From positions 24,311 through 88,310 of the forward strand of contig ONCK01000009.1 of NCBI GenBank assembly GCA_900316315.1: DNA of 64,000 bases, written 5' to 3'. Source of the DNA: an uncultured Prevotellaceae bacterium. Its GTDB lineage: Bacteria > Bacteroidota > Bacteroidia > Bacteroidales > Bacteroidaceae. How positions within the stretch are numbered: position 1 is the stretch's first letter; the number at the start of each line of letters is the position of its first letter. This document shows positions 45,080-54,272 of this stretch, piece by piece. Position numbers and translations under genes: made by a program. Under the pieces are notes generated by a model. It saw nothing but the letters and a program-made list of their open reading frames with translations, searched no databases and was not told where the DNA came from.

Positions 45080-46507
45080 TTATCTCAAATTGTTCGGTGA
45101 AATCGTATTTTTTAGTCCGTCGGGTGCGGTCATGCAGGCCATAGCCTTGACCTTGCGGATAAAGGGCCTGACCAGGCAGATAGCCAGCAGGAAGGTGCAG
45201 ATGTCAGCCACGGGCTGTGTGAGGATGATGCCCGGTATTCCGAGCAGCCGAGGCAGTAGGAGTACCGCCGGGATGAAGAAGAGGCCGTCGCGACCTATGG
45301 CTGTGGCAAACGCAGGCCAGTACTTGTTGACATTCTGAAAGAGCATGCTGCAGATATTGGCAAATCCCATGAAGGGTATGCTCAGACACTGTACGCGCAT
45401 GGCGAGGCTCGCCAGCTGCACGACGCGCTGGCTGTCACTGAACCATCCGCATACCAAGGGCGCAAAGGCGAAGAGCAGCGCCGAAAGCACCATCAGTATG
45501 ATGGTACTCAGATGTTGGGCATAGCGGTAGGCGCCGAGCACGCGCTGGTAGAGTCGGGCCCCCCAGTTGAAGCCGCATACGGGCTGGAAGCCCTGACCCA
45601 CGCCGACGGCAACGGCAAAGATGAGATTGGCCAAGCGTATGACGATGGTGATGGCGGCATATACTTCGTCACCAAAGAGCGTCATCGCGTGATTGAGCAG
45701 TATGCTGGAGAGACTGCGTGCGCTCTGGCGCCCCAGAGAGGGGAGTCCGCCCTGAGCGATGGCGATGTAGCGCTGGCGCGTCGGGGCAAAATAGCAAGGG
45801 CGTAGCTTGACGGCATCGCAGCGCTCTGTGCCGATGATGAGAATGACAAAGCTGACGACCTGACTGATGAAGGTAGACAGTCCGGCACCCCGTATGCCCA
45901 TGTCAAGGCCGAAGATGAAGAGAGGATCCATGGCACAGTTGAGCACCGCGCCGGCGATGATACCGACCATGGCGATATTGGCGTTGCCCTGGAGGCGGAG
46001 CAGATTGTTGAGGGTCAGAGAGGAGGCAAAGAAGGGGGCACCTAGCAGGATGTATCTCAGATAGTCTATCGCGTAAGGGCGGATAGTAAGCGTCACGCCG
46101 AGCAAATCGACGAGCGGATCCAGAAAGAGCAGGCCCAAAATAAGGACCAGCAGCCCGAGCGCAAAGGAGGAGACAAAGCCTACCGTAGCCATGGTCGACG
46201 CCTCCTGTACCTGGCGTTCGCCAAGCTTGCGCGAGACATAGTTGCCCGCCCCATGACCAAATCCAAATCCGATAGCCTGGATCACAGCCATCATGGAGAA
46301 GATGGTGCCTACCGCACCGGTAGCACTGGGCCCGAGCCGCCCGACGAAAAAGGTGTCTACGAGGTTGTAGAGTGAGGTGATAAGCATCGTGACTACGGTC
46401 GGCGCGAGCAATTGACGGACCAGACGGTCCACAGGCCGGGTCGTCATCTTCACATATTTGCGTTGCTGCAAATCTTTACCGATGTCGTCACGTACGTGTC
46501 GGGTCAT
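45080..46507 (-). CDS. MATE-family efflux transporter
   Basis: 475 aa with about 12 membrane segments in two homologous halves. PTVVTMLITSLYNLVDTFFVG and GHGAGNYVSRKLGE in the first, GVGQGFQPVCGFNWGA in the second are MATE signatures. ATG 46507 is chosen because it is 7 bp after the M16 stop. The frame is open upstream only as shadow of that gene, and a second ATG at 46447 is possible. Cation-driven drug or metabolite export is expected; the substrate is unknown. Confidence 0.85.
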   Translation of the reverse strand: MTRHVRDDIGKDLQQRKYVKMTTRPVDRLVRQLLAPTVVTMLITSLYNLVDTFFVGRLGPSATGAVGTIFSMMAVIQAIGFGFGHGAGNYVSRKLGERQVQEASTMATVGFVSSFALGLLVLILGLLFLDPLVDLLGVTLTIRPYAIDYLRYILLGAPFFASSLTLNNLLRLQGNANIAMVGIIAGAVLNCAMDPLFIFGLDMGIRGAGLSTFISQVVSFVILIIGTERCDAVKLRPCYFAPTRQRYIAIAQGGLPSLGRQSARSLSSILLNHAMTLFGDEVYAAITIVIRLANLIFAVAVGVGQGFQPVCGFNWGARLYQRVLGAYRYAQHLSTIILMVLSALLFAFAPLVCGWFSDSQRVVQLASLAMRVQCLSIPFMGFANICSMLFQNVNKYWPAFATAIGRDGLFFIPAVLLLPRLLGIPGIILTQPVADICTFLLAICLVRPFIRKVKAMACMTAPDGLKNTISPNNLR

Positions 46508-46514
46508 ATAATAT

Positions 46515-47744
46515 TTAAAGGTAGACCAAGGAGGATAGCTGTCGGGGGTCAAAGATGTCCTGCGCCACCTGGAGCAGGTCTTGTGCCAATACACTGGCGA
46601 TGCGGTCGCAGATAAGGTCGACGTCACGGTGCTTGCCTGTGCGCGCATAGGTTTTGCCGAGTGCCAGGGCGTAACTCTCGAGATTGTCCCCGGCAATGCG
46701 TATCTGGCCCATCAGCTGTTTTTTGGCTGCCCGGAGCTTTGCATCCGACAAGGGCGCTTGGCAGAGGCGGTCGAGGCAGGCTGTGACCAGCTTGTGGCAA
46801 CGCTGTGTATCCTTGGCGTCGCATCCGAAGTATACAGACCAGAGTCCCGTGTCACTATAGCTGAAGGCGGTGCTCTCTACCGTGTAGACGAGACCGCGCT
46901 TCTCCCGTATCTGCTCGTTGAGGAGGGAGTTCATGCCTGGTCCGCCGAGGATATTGTTGAGTAGGAAGAGGGCTGTACGTCGCGGGTCGGCGGCGCTGTA
47001 GCCGCGGTTGCCGATGAGTACATGGGCCTGGTGGGTTGAGTGGTCGCAGGTGCGGTCCTCTGCTTTGTAGGCCGGAAGTGGGAGCTTGACTTTCTGAGCC
47101 GGCGCGTCGGTAAGTCCCGCCGTGAGTTTGCGGGCCAGGCGCACGATGTGGTCAAACTTGACCTTGCCGTAGACAAAGAGCGTCACATTGGCGGGACGGT
47201 AGTACTTGGAGGTGAAGCGGAGGGCATCTGCCGTATGATACTCCGCCAGGCGGCTGGCCTTGCCCAGAATGTTGCGTCCCAAGCCGTGACCGCGGAAGAG
47301 CATCTCCTCAAACTCATCGTAGATAAGCTCGGCCGGCGAGTCATTGTAGCTGTCTATTTCGTCGATGATCACTTGTGACTCGCGCTGGAGCTCAGCCTCT
47401 GGATACACGCTGTGAAATACGATGTCAAAGAGCAGGTCTGCTGCTTTGTCAAAGTCTTCCCGCAGCACACTGGCGTAGTACACAGTCTCCTCTTTGTTGG
47501 TATAGGCATTGAGATCTCCGCCTACGCGCTCGAGCCCATTGCGGATGTGCCAGGCGCGGCGGTGGGTCGTGCCCTTAAAGGTCGTATGCTCGCAGAAGTG
47601 GGCCAGTCCAAGGTCTGCCTCATCCTCGTCACGCGTGCCCGCATCTACGAACAAGCCGCAATAGACGGTGTCCGTGGGGCTGTCTTCCTGGATGATTTTA
47701 AGCCCGTTGTCAAGGGCTGTAGCGTGAAAGTCAGTCATATTCAT
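46515..47744 (-). CDS. M16-family zinc metallopeptidase
   Basis: About 409 aa. The inverted zinc motif HFCEH (near residue 50) and the distal Glu in ESQVIIDEIDSYND identify a processing-peptidase-like M16 protein (single-chain, about 45 kDa, as in bacterial PqqL/YmxG types). No signal peptide, so it is probably cytoplasmic. ATGs at 47744 and 47738 both fit. The promoter element at 47748-47755 is so close that the mRNA would be leaderless or nearly so. First gene of M16 - MATE - spmAB - flippase. Confidence 0.83.
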   Translation of the reverse strand: MNMTDFHATALDNGLKIIQEDSPTDTVYCGLFVDAGTRDEDEADLGLAHFCEHTTFKGTTHRRAWHIRNGLERVGGDLNAYTNKEETVYYASVLREDFDKAADLLFDIVFHSVYPEAELQRESQVIIDEIDSYNDSPAELIYDEFEEMLFRGHGLGRNILGKASRLAEYHTADALRFTSKYYRPANVTLFVYGKVKFDHIVRLARKLTAGLTDAPAQKVKLPLPAYKAEDRTCDHSTHQAHVLIGNRGYSAADPRRTALFLLNNILGGPGMNSLLNEQIREKRGLVYTVESTAFSYSDTGLWSVYFGCDAKDTQRCHKLVTACLDRLCQAPLSDAKLRAAKKQLMGQIRIAGDNLESYALALGKTYARTGKHRDVDLICDRIASVLAQDLLQVAQDIFDPRQLSSLVYL

Positions 47745-47747
47745 GTG

Positions 47748-47755
47748 CAAAAGTA
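47748..47755 (-). promoter_or_regulatory. Possible M16 operon promoter -7 element TACTTTTG
   Basis: Exact TAnnTTTG on the minus strand, ending 3 nt before ATG 47744. If used, transcription begins at or inside the start codon. No -33 match. Confidence 0.35.
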
Positions 47756-47845
47756 CAACAAAATCTTACTCCATGCCTTCCTTTTCCGTTGAAAAAGCCG
47801 AACTTTGCAGGGTAAAGCCAATCATGTAACCCAAAATATCCTATT

Positions 47846-48394
47846 ATGAAGTACCAACGTATCGGAGTCTTTTTATCAGCCAACACCGACGTCCCTGCAG
47901 CCTACACGGATGCGGCGCGGGGTCTGGGCGAGTGGATTGGACATACGGGACGCACGCTCGTATACGGCGGCATGGCGATGGGACTCATGGAAGTCATCGG
48001 GCAGGCTGCCGTTGGCGCTGGCGGACATACTGTGGGCCTCATCCCCTCCGGTGCCCATTGGCAAGGCAAACAGTCCTCGGCCGTACAGATGGAAATCCTC
48101 TGTACGGGGCTTGCCGACCGCAAACAGTCACTTATCGACGAGAGCGATATCCTCGTCGCTTTGCCCGGTGGAATCGGTACTCTTGACGAAATTTTTACCA
48201 CGCTGTCCTCCGCAGGCGTGGGCGAGCATGCCAAGCCCGTCATCCTGCTCAATACAGACCACTGCTGGGATAGCCTGATAGCGTTGCTTGATGACCTTCG
48301 TCGCCGAGGCTTGCTCAGACCCCAGTTTGACGCCTATCTGCTTACTGCCTCCACGCTCGAAGAGCTCATCCGGATGATAGAGAGCAGGGCTTAG
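47846..48394 (+). CDS. LOG-family protein (nucleotide 5'-monophosphate phosphoribohydrolase)
   Basis: 182 aa with the Rossmann-like LOG fold. VYGGMAMGLMEVIG is the nucleotide-binding GG-G-xM-G motif, and PGGIGTLDEIF (about 106-116) the catalytic PGGxGTxxE motif with the essential Glu. LADRKQSL occupies the place of the usual MHxRK. Family members cleave cytokinin- or purine-type riboside monophosphates; the role in bacteria is largely unknown. Divergent from the M16 operon; a near-match promoter (GAACTTTG) is at about 47809-47816. Confidence 0.83.
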   Translation: MKYQRIGVFLSANTDVPAAYTDAARGLGEWIGHTGRTLVYGGMAMGLMEVIGQAAVGAGGHTVGLIPSGAHWQGKQSSAVQMEILCTGLADRKQSLIDESDILVALPGGIGTLDEIFTTLSSAGVGEHAKPVILLNTDHCWDSLIALLDDLRRRGLLRPQFDAYLLTASTLEELIRMIESRA

Positions 48395-48749
48395 TCGTCG
48401 CGCCGTCCCGGCACGGCGTCACGGCCCGGGATATGTCGCTGACACCTTGCTTTTGCAGACTGATGATAAGGCAAATACAGCGATGAAATTGCCATTTGCT
48501 ATTCCAGTAAGTGCCGCCTCGACATGACTCGAGCGGTACCGATGGACAGCAAGTCAGGCGGGGCCAAAAACAACTCGCTTTCCAGTTTAAACTACATCGG
48601 ACCTTGTCTTATATCCTCCATAATCTGTACCACATACTCCTGTATGAACGTCAGAAAATAGGCCGTTGAAATCGGACAAAATGGTTCATCGGCCTCTTTC
48701 GTGAGTGAGATTGGTATGAGCAAGGCGGAGCTAAGTGGCAGAAAGTTTG
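48395..48749. other. Intergenic with short repeat fragment
   Basis: About 355 bp. Apart from the repeat at 48568-48609 nothing is recognised. Confidence 0.5.
48568..48609 (+). repeat. Two 21-bp units
   Basis: Units at 48568 (AAACAACTCGCTTTCCAG then TTT) and 48589 (AAACTACATCGGACCTTG then TCT), in exact 21-bp register, as in the centre of the full elements. Confidence 0.7.
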
Positions 48750-48757
48750 TACCTTTG
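48750..48757 (+). promoter_or_regulatory. DUF5063 gene promoter -7 element TACCTTTG
   Basis: Exact TAnnTTTG, 21 nt before the ATG; the TTTGTATCTCAAA context recurs at the dapB promoter. Confidence 0.5.
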
Positions 48758-48778
48758 TATCTCAAATAAGCTATTCCA

Positions 48779-49339
48779 ATGAATCCGGACGAATATTCCA
48801 ACCAGTCAGGTCCCCTGCTCAATGCAGACACACTCGAGATGGTCTCGCTGGCCCAGGCCTATTGTCAACTGATAGAGCAGCCCGACGCGCAGAGTGCCCC
48901 AGAGTGGGCGCGACAGGCTCTCCAGCTGTTACCCAAGCTCTATCTCAAGGGCCTGGCTTTGAGCCAAGCCGTCGTATACGACGAAACCATCGATGAGATC
49001 GAGCATGTCGTGACCGAGGATGACTACAACGCCGTACGCGATGGCGTGGCAGCCGTACTGGGTACCTATGATGACTATTTGGATACCTTCGTGGAGGACA
49101 TGAAATACAGCGACAAGCCCATCCTCAAGACGATTTCAGAAGATTTGGCTGATGTCTATCAGGACATCCGCAACTTTGTGGCTGCCTGGGATGGAGGCTA
49201 TGACGAGGTCATGCAGGCTGCATTGCAGGAGATAGCGTCCGGCTTTGGCTCCTACTGGGGCGGACGTCTGCTCAGCGCCATGAGAGCCCTCCACGAAGTA
49301 GCGTACAATCTACCCGATGAGGAAGGCGAAGCACAATAA
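48779..49339 (+). CDS. DUF5063-domain protein
   Basis: 186-aa acidic, helical, soluble protein with LLPKLYLKGLALSQ and YDDYLDTFVEDMKYSDKPI (the core of DUF5063). The function is unknown. It overlaps the following 3'-5' exonuclease gene by 23 bp, and this pairing is common in Bacteroidetes as far as I recall, suggesting a shared nucleic-acid role. Confidence 0.75.
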   Translation: MNPDEYSNQSGPLLNADTLEMVSLAQAYCQLIEQPDAQSAPEWARQALQLLPKLYLKGLALSQAVVYDETIDEIEHVVTEDDYNAVRDGVAAVLGTYDDYLDTFVEDMKYSDKPILKTISEDLADVYQDIRNFVAAWDGGYDEVMQAALQEIASGFGSYWGGRLLSAMRALHEVAYNLPDEEGEAQ

Positions 49340-50018
49340 GCGACAGTACAGCAATCAAGTGAAGACGATTTATACCAAGATAGACAAGCGTCTCATCCCG
49401 ACCCTGCCCAAGGTGGCCTACAAGGGACGCATAGTCGTCATAGAGACACGGCGTGAGATGCTGTCGGCGGTCAGCTATCTGCGCAAGCAGCGTGTGCTCG
49501 GACTGGATACCGAGACGCGCCCCAACTTTGACAGGCAGGCACGTCACAAGGTGGCCCTACTGCAAGTAGCCGCCGAGGGTATCTGCTTCCTCTTCAGGCT
49601 CAACCGTCTGGGCCTGCCCCAGGAGTTGACAGACCTGCTCGGCGATGACAAGATTCTCAAGATAGGGCTCTCTTTCCAGGATGATTTGCGCTCCATGCAC
49701 GCCCGCGCCGACTTCAAGATGGGACGCTATGTCGAGCTGCAGCGCTTGGTGAAGGAATACAACATACAAGACATGAGCCTTCAGAAGATCTACGCCAATC
49801 TTTTCGGCGAGCGCATCTCCAAGAGCCAGCGTCTCAGTAACTGGGAAGCCGATGTGCTGAGTGAGGCTCAGCAGCAGTATGCAGCCATCGACGCCTGGGC
49901 GTGCATACGTATCTACCAGCAGCTGCAGACAATGAAGCGCATCCACAACTATCGCGTTGTGTCGGATGTCAATCCGTCGCAGCTTGTCGACAAGGTGATC
50001 TGGTCGCTGCTGGCCTAG
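49317..50018 (+). CDS. 3'-5' exonuclease, RNase D/DEDD type
   Basis: 233 aa. The ExoI motif LGLDTETRPNF (Asp-x-Glu), ExoII around IGLSFQDDLRSM (Asp) and ExoIII YAAIDAWACIRIY (Tyr-x3-Asp) make a DEDDy exonuclease. There is no HRDC domain, so it is shorter than RNase D. The N-terminus (MRKAKHNKRQYSNQVK) is basic. RNA trimming or DNA repair is possible; the substrate is not evident. Confidence 0.82.
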   Translation: MRKAKHNKRQYSNQVKTIYTKIDKRLIPTLPKVAYKGRIVVIETRREMLSAVSYLRKQRVLGLDTETRPNFDRQARHKVALLQVAAEGICFLFRLNRLGLPQELTDLLGDDKILKIGLSFQDDLRSMHARADFKMGRYVELQRLVKEYNIQDMSLQKIYANLFGERISKSQRLSNWEADVLSEAQQQYAAIDAWACIRIYQQLQTMKRIHNYRVVSDVNPSQLVDKVIWSLLA

Positions 50019-50068
50019 TCCCGCGTGTCTTTAGTCGGCTACAGAGATACCCGAAGTCAGAAAAATAG

Positions 50069-50076
50069 TAAATTTG
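50069..50076 (+). promoter_or_regulatory. ychF operon promoter -7 element TAAATTTG
   Basis: Exact TAnnTTTG, 30 nt before the ychF ATG. No -33 match. Confidence 0.5.
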
Positions 50077-50106
50077 CACCATATATAATACAATCATAAT
50101 CCAAAC

Positions 50107-51210
50107 ATGGCATTACAATGCGGCATAGTCGGACTCCCCAATGTGGGCAAGTCGACACTCTTTAACTGCCTGAGCAACGCAAAAGCCCAGGCGGCCAATT
50201 TTCCCTTCTGCACCATAGAGCCCAATGTGGGCGTGATCAATGTACCCGATGAGCGCTTGACGAAGCTCGCCGAAATCGTACACCCAGGACGCATCGTGCC
50301 GGCCACGGTCGAGATTGTGGATATCGCAGGTCTCGTCAAGGGAGCTAGCAAAGGTGAAGGACTTGGCAATCAGTTCCTTGGCAATATCCGTCAGACCAAT
50401 GCTATCATCCACGTGCTCCGATGCTTTGACGACGACAATGTGACCCATGTCGACGGGAGTGTGGACCCTGTGCGCGACAAGGAGGTCATCGACACCGAAC
50501 TTCAGATCAAGGATCTCGAGACCGTGGAGAGTCGTCTGAAGAAAGTGGAGAAGGTGGCTCAGATGGGCGGTGACAAGCGTGCGAAGGTGGAGTATACCGT
50601 GCTGCAGGCTTATCAGGAGGCACTGGCTCAAGGACGCTCGGCCCGCACCGTGACCTTTGAGAGCAAGGAGGAGCAGGAAGCGGCTCACGACCTCTTCCTG
50701 TTGACCACCAAGCCCGTGCTCTACGTATGCAATGTGGACGAAGCAAGCGCCGTCACCGGCAACGAGTACGTAGACCGGGTGCGCGAGGCTGTCAAAGACG
50801 AGGACGCTGAGGTACTCGTGGTGGCTGCCAAAACTGAAGCCGACATTGCCGAGCTGGAGTCTTATGAGGAGCGTCAGATGTTCCTCCAGGATGTCGGCTT
50901 GGAGGAGTCTGGTTGCAACAGGCTCATTAAGGCTGCTTACAGGCTGCTTGATCTGCGTACATTTATCACGGCCGGTGAGATGGAGGTCAAGGCCTGGACA
51001 TTCCACAAGGGATGGAAGGCTCCGCAATGTGCCGGCGTGATCCACACCGACTTTGAGAAGGGCTTCATTCGCGCCGAGGTGATCAAGTACGACGACTATC
51101 TGAAGTACGGCAGCGAGGCCGCGGTGAGAGAGGCCGGCAAGATGTACGTCGAGGGCAAGGACTACGAGGTGCAGGACGGCGACATCATGCACTTCCGCTT
51201 TAATGTGTAA
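50107..51210 (+). CDS. ychF: YchF/OLA1-family ribosome-associated ATPase
   Basis: 367-aa TRAFAC P-loop protein. G1 is GLPNVGKST, switch regions and DIAGLVKGASKGEGLGNQFL (G3) follow, a coiled-coil insertion spans about 130-200, and the C-terminal TGS-like domain (TFHKGWKAPQCAGVIHTD) is intact. The family prefers ATP over GTP and modulates translation and oxidative stress responses. First gene of ychF - lgt - membrane protein - yqaA. Confidence 0.95.
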   Translation: MALQCGIVGLPNVGKSTLFNCLSNAKAQAANFPFCTIEPNVGVINVPDERLTKLAEIVHPGRIVPATVEIVDIAGLVKGASKGEGLGNQFLGNIRQTNAIIHVLRCFDDDNVTHVDGSVDPVRDKEVIDTELQIKDLETVESRLKKVEKVAQMGGDKRAKVEYTVLQAYQEALAQGRSARTVTFESKEEQEAAHDLFLLTTKPVLYVCNVDEASAVTGNEYVDRVREAVKDEDAEVLVVAAKTEADIAELESYEERQMFLQDVGLEESGCNRLIKAAYRLLDLRTFITAGEMEVKAWTFHKGWKAPQCAGVIHTDFEKGFIRAEVIKYDDYLKYGSEAAVREAGKMYVEGKDYEVQDGDIMHFRFNV

Positions 51211-51222
51211 TATCTACATCCC

Positions 51223-52107
51223 ATGTTGAGCTTTGTATACTGGGCGCCCGATCCCGTAGCCTTCCACTTGTTCTCATGGCCAGTAAGATGGTATGCGCTG
51301 TGCTGGGTAGCGGCTGTGCTGAGCGGCTACTTCATCATGGGGCGTCTTTTTCGACATCAGCGTATTCCCGACGAGGTCTTCGCTCCCCTTTTCTTCTATT
51401 GCTTTGTCGGAGTGCTGGTAGGTGCGCGTCTGGGGCATTGCCTCTTCTACGAGCCCGGATATTTCCTCCATCACTTGACGGAGATGGTACTTCCCATCCA
51501 AAAGATAGACGGTCACTGGCGGGTGGTCGGCTACGAGGGCCTGTCGAGCCACGGTGGCATCTTGGGCATGCTCATCGCAATCTGGCTCTACTGCCGTCGC
51601 ACGGGAGTCAACTATATCCGCGTCCTTGACGATATGGGTGTGGCGACTCCGCTCTCCGCAGCCTGTATCCGTATGGGAAATCTCTTCAACTCGGAGATTG
51701 TGGGCCAGCCTACAGATCTGCCGTGGGGTTTCATCTTTGCTGCCAACGGCGAGACGTTTGCCCGCCATCCTGCCCAGCTCTACGAGAGTCTCTTCTACGT
51801 GCTCGTATTTCTGATAGGACTGATTCTTTACTCGCTGCCAAAATTGCGCAAACGGGTTGGACAAGGATTTTACTTCGGCTGGTGTCTGACCGCCATCTTC
51901 ATCTTCCGCTTCTTTATCGAGTTTATCAAGGCCGACCAAGTGGCTGCCGAAGCCCACATGCTGATCAATATCGGTCAGATCCTGAGCGTGCCGCTCGTAG
52001 TCGTGGGGATATACTGCATGGCCGGCGGCAAGTGGCTCAAGCGTATCGCCGAGAAACCCGGCGCCCCTCTCTACCGCATGCCGTCTGAGATCAAGGACAA
52101 GAAATAA
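51223..52107 (+). CDS. lgt: Prolipoprotein diacylglyceryl transferase
   Basis: 294-aa inner-membrane enzyme attaching diacylglycerol to the lipobox Cys. Seven membrane segments. GARLGHCLFYEP, the essential SSHGGILG loop, RMGNLFNSEIVG (conserved Arg/Asn) and HPAQLYES are all family signatures. Its presence fits the lipoproteins at 25494 and 34732. 12 bp after ychF. Confidence 0.95.
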   Translation: MLSFVYWAPDPVAFHLFSWPVRWYALCWVAAVLSGYFIMGRLFRHQRIPDEVFAPLFFYCFVGVLVGARLGHCLFYEPGYFLHHLTEMVLPIQKIDGHWRVVGYEGLSSHGGILGMLIAIWLYCRRTGVNYIRVLDDMGVATPLSAACIRMGNLFNSEIVGQPTDLPWGFIFAANGETFARHPAQLYESLFYVLVFLIGLILYSLPKLRKRVGQGFYFGWCLTAIFIFRFFIEFIKADQVAAEAHMLINIGQILSVPLVVVGIYCMAGGKWLKRIAEKPGAPLYRMPSEIKDKK

Positions 52108-52134
52108 GGCGCCTCCTCTTTATCTTACAATACT

Positions 52135-53076
52135 ATGCAGCAGTCTTCGCTGAGAAACACGATAGCCACAGGCAAGTTTGTCTTGCTTGTAGCTATACTG
52201 CTGTCTGCCATGGCGTGGCTGCTTACCGGGGCCGAGAGCCTGTCCAACTGGGCTGGCTTCCTCGTGCTGACAGCAACGACTATCGTGCTGCGACTTATCG
52301 CCAACGGCACCGCCCTTATCCGCGTGCGCAGTTGGTATCTGTCCTCGTGCTTCATAGTGCTCAACGCCATCTTTGTATTCCAGCACGCGTTTACCCCAGG
52401 TATGCTTGCCGTGCCTCTCTATCTCGCTGCAATCTATTACCTGTGGATGTCGTACCAGTTGGTACGGCCCGAGCAAAAGATCTTTCAGGCCTTCCTCTAT
52501 CTATCATTGGCCACGTACTTTGCCCCCAAGCTCCTGTGGGTTGCGGTGCTCTTCTTCGTAGCCATGATTGTGCAGCTGAGGGCGCTGACGCTGAGGTCGT
52601 TGCTTGCCATGCTGATGGGACTGGCCGTGGGAGCCGAACTGATGATGGCTTGGCGCTATCTGACGGGACAGGATCCTTACATGAGCGACTATATACGCGA
52701 CCTTACGGCGGTCACATTGCCGGATATACACAACTGGAGCACCAGTCAGTTGGTCAGCATCGGATATGTTATTTTCTTTTTCGTAATCGGTGTCTTGCAC
52801 TTCAGCCGCACGAACTTTAATGACAAGATCCGTATCCGCATGTACTTCTATATCCTCATCGTGCAAGGCTTTGCTCTGCTGGCCCTGCTGGCCTTGTCGC
52901 CGCAGGACTTCGAGACCGTCTCACGCCTCTTCATCTTGCTCAGCGCGCCTGTGCTCGCCCACTACTTCGTATTGGGGCGGGGACGTATCGTCGATATCCT
53001 CTTTGTGCTGAGCCTGCTGCTGGGCATCGCCGTTCTGGTATTCAATTTATGGAGTCTCTCATACACTTTCTCTTAG
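52135..53076 (+). CDS. Multi-pass membrane protein of unknown function
   Basis: 313 aa with about nine to ten hydrophobic segments and short loops; the only long loop is around YLTGQDPYMSDYIRDLTAV (about 178-200). I do not recognise a family with certainty; it resembles a Bacteroidetes-only group of uncharacterised membrane proteins. 27 bp after lgt, and overlapping the yqaA-like gene by 28 bp, so cotranscribed. Confidence 0.6.
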   Translation: MQQSSLRNTIATGKFVLLVAILLSAMAWLLTGAESLSNWAGFLVLTATTIVLRLIANGTALIRVRSWYLSSCFIVLNAIFVFQHAFTPGMLAVPLYLAAIYYLWMSYQLVRPEQKIFQAFLYLSLATYFAPKLLWVAVLFFVAMIVQLRALTLRSLLAMLMGLAVGAELMMAWRYLTGQDPYMSDYIRDLTAVTLPDIHNWSTSQLVSIGYVIFFFVIGVLHFSRTNFNDKIRIRMYFYILIVQGFALLALLALSPQDFETVSRLFILLSAPVLAHYFVLGRGRIVDILFVLSLLLGIAVLVFNLWSLSYTFS

Positions 53077-53498
53077 CAGGCGGATATTGGGGCATGTTTG
53101 CTGCGGCCTTTCTGGCCGGCAGTTTCGTGCCCTTCAGCTCGGAGGCTGTCATGACAGCCTTGGTCGTAGTGGGACTCAATGAGTGGCTTCTGCTCATCTA
53201 CAGCACGCTCGGCAACACGCTGGGCGGCATGTTCAACTACAGCATAGGTCGCTTGGGCAAAAAGGACTGGATCTATCATCTGCTGCATGTCAAGGATGAC
53301 AAGCTGGAGCGCGCCAAGCGCGTCATAGACCGCTACGGTGCATGGGCAGGCCTGCTCTCGTGGCTGCCTATCCTGGGAAGCGTCATCACGATAGCCATGG
53401 GGTTGCTTCACATCAAGTGGTGGAAGGCGCTGGTGACTATCTTTATAGGTAAGTTTTTGAGATACTTTGTGCTAGCTCTCGTTTTGTCTTTTTTTTGA
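53049..53498 (+). CDS. YqaA-like membrane protein (VTT/DedA-related)
   Basis: 149 aa with about four hydrophobic segments. GSFVPFSSEAVMTALVV and GNTLGGMFNYSIGRLGKK match the YqaA branch of the SNARE-associated/DedA superfamily, and the second half (GAWAGLLSWLPILGSVITIAMG) carries the re-entrant-loop region. DedA relatives affect lipid-carrier recycling and membrane potential. The exact role here is unknown. Confidence 0.75.
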   Translation: MESLIHFLLAGGYWGMFAAAFLAGSFVPFSSEAVMTALVVVGLNEWLLLIYSTLGNTLGGMFNYSIGRLGKKDWIYHLLHVKDDKLERAKRVIDRYGAWAGLLSWLPILGSVITIAMGLLHIKWWKALVTIFIGKFLRYFVLALVLSFF

Positions 53499-53801
53499 GG
53501 AAGCCGAAAACGCGCGGAGACTCCATCGCGGACAAGATATCCGGACGCAGTAGAAAATCAGTGGGGGACAAAGCCTCCTTTATCACCCGCTAAATGTCAG
53601 TGAGCCGCTCATTTTCGCCTCTTATGGCCGGTCAGTAGGGATATGTCCGCAGTGGATGCTCTCTGAGCGGCCTATCAAGCGAGGCGGAACGAAGGATGTC
53701 GCAATCACACGTCTCGCACTTCTTCCTCCACAGGAAGCTTTTACGTGAGCGTCAGGCCTGGCTATGCGGGCATCTGTTTCTTCAAGGATACAAAGGAAGA
53801 T

Positions 53802-54090
53802 AATTTTTTTATAATAAAAAATTGAATGAAGAGTTCCATATTGTCCTCGAAGACAAAAAGGTAAAAATCCGCTCAAAAGCCTTTGCAACTCGTTGAAATC
53901 CAATAAATTACAAATAAGAACCGACATTCTTGTAACTAACTGGCTATCAGGCGATAACAACTCGCCTTCTAATTTAAACTAAGTCCGACCTAGTTTAAAT
54001 TACATCCGACCTTACTGCACTTACAAGGCGCCTTGTTATCACAACATCGGCACCTGTATGGGCAGAATCTCAAATTTATTATATAAAAAA
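53802..54090 (+). repeat. ~290-bp interspersed element, copy 3
   Basis: Bounded by TTTTTTTATAATAAAAAATTG on the left (trimmed) and TTATTATATAAAAAA on the right. It shares ACTGGCTATCAGGCGATAAC and 21-bp units at 53976, 53997, 54018 and 54039 (AAACTAAGTCCGACC..., AAATTACATCCGACC...) with copy 1. Confidence 0.85.
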
Positions 54091-54230
54091 CAATTGGTCG
54101 TCTGGCACTTTTGGCTTCTTCGGGGATTAGCACCGCGTACGGAGGGCACTGTTGCTTGTACTGGAGTTTTTCCAAGGGATACCGTCAAAAAAAATGCGCG
54201 GCGAGTAAGGTCTAGATGCCACAAAAAACT

Positions 54231-54272
54231 CGATGAAATCGGCAAAAAATTCGATGAAATCGGCAAAAAATT
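54231..54272 (+). repeat. Perfect tandem duplication of a 21-bp unit
   Basis: Two identical 21-nt copies (CGATGAAATCGGCAAAAAAT plus T), with a third degenerate copy just upstream (54210-54230). The unit has a TCGGC centre and the same length as the dispersed 21-bp family, so it may show the duplication step that builds the arrays. Confidence 0.75.
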
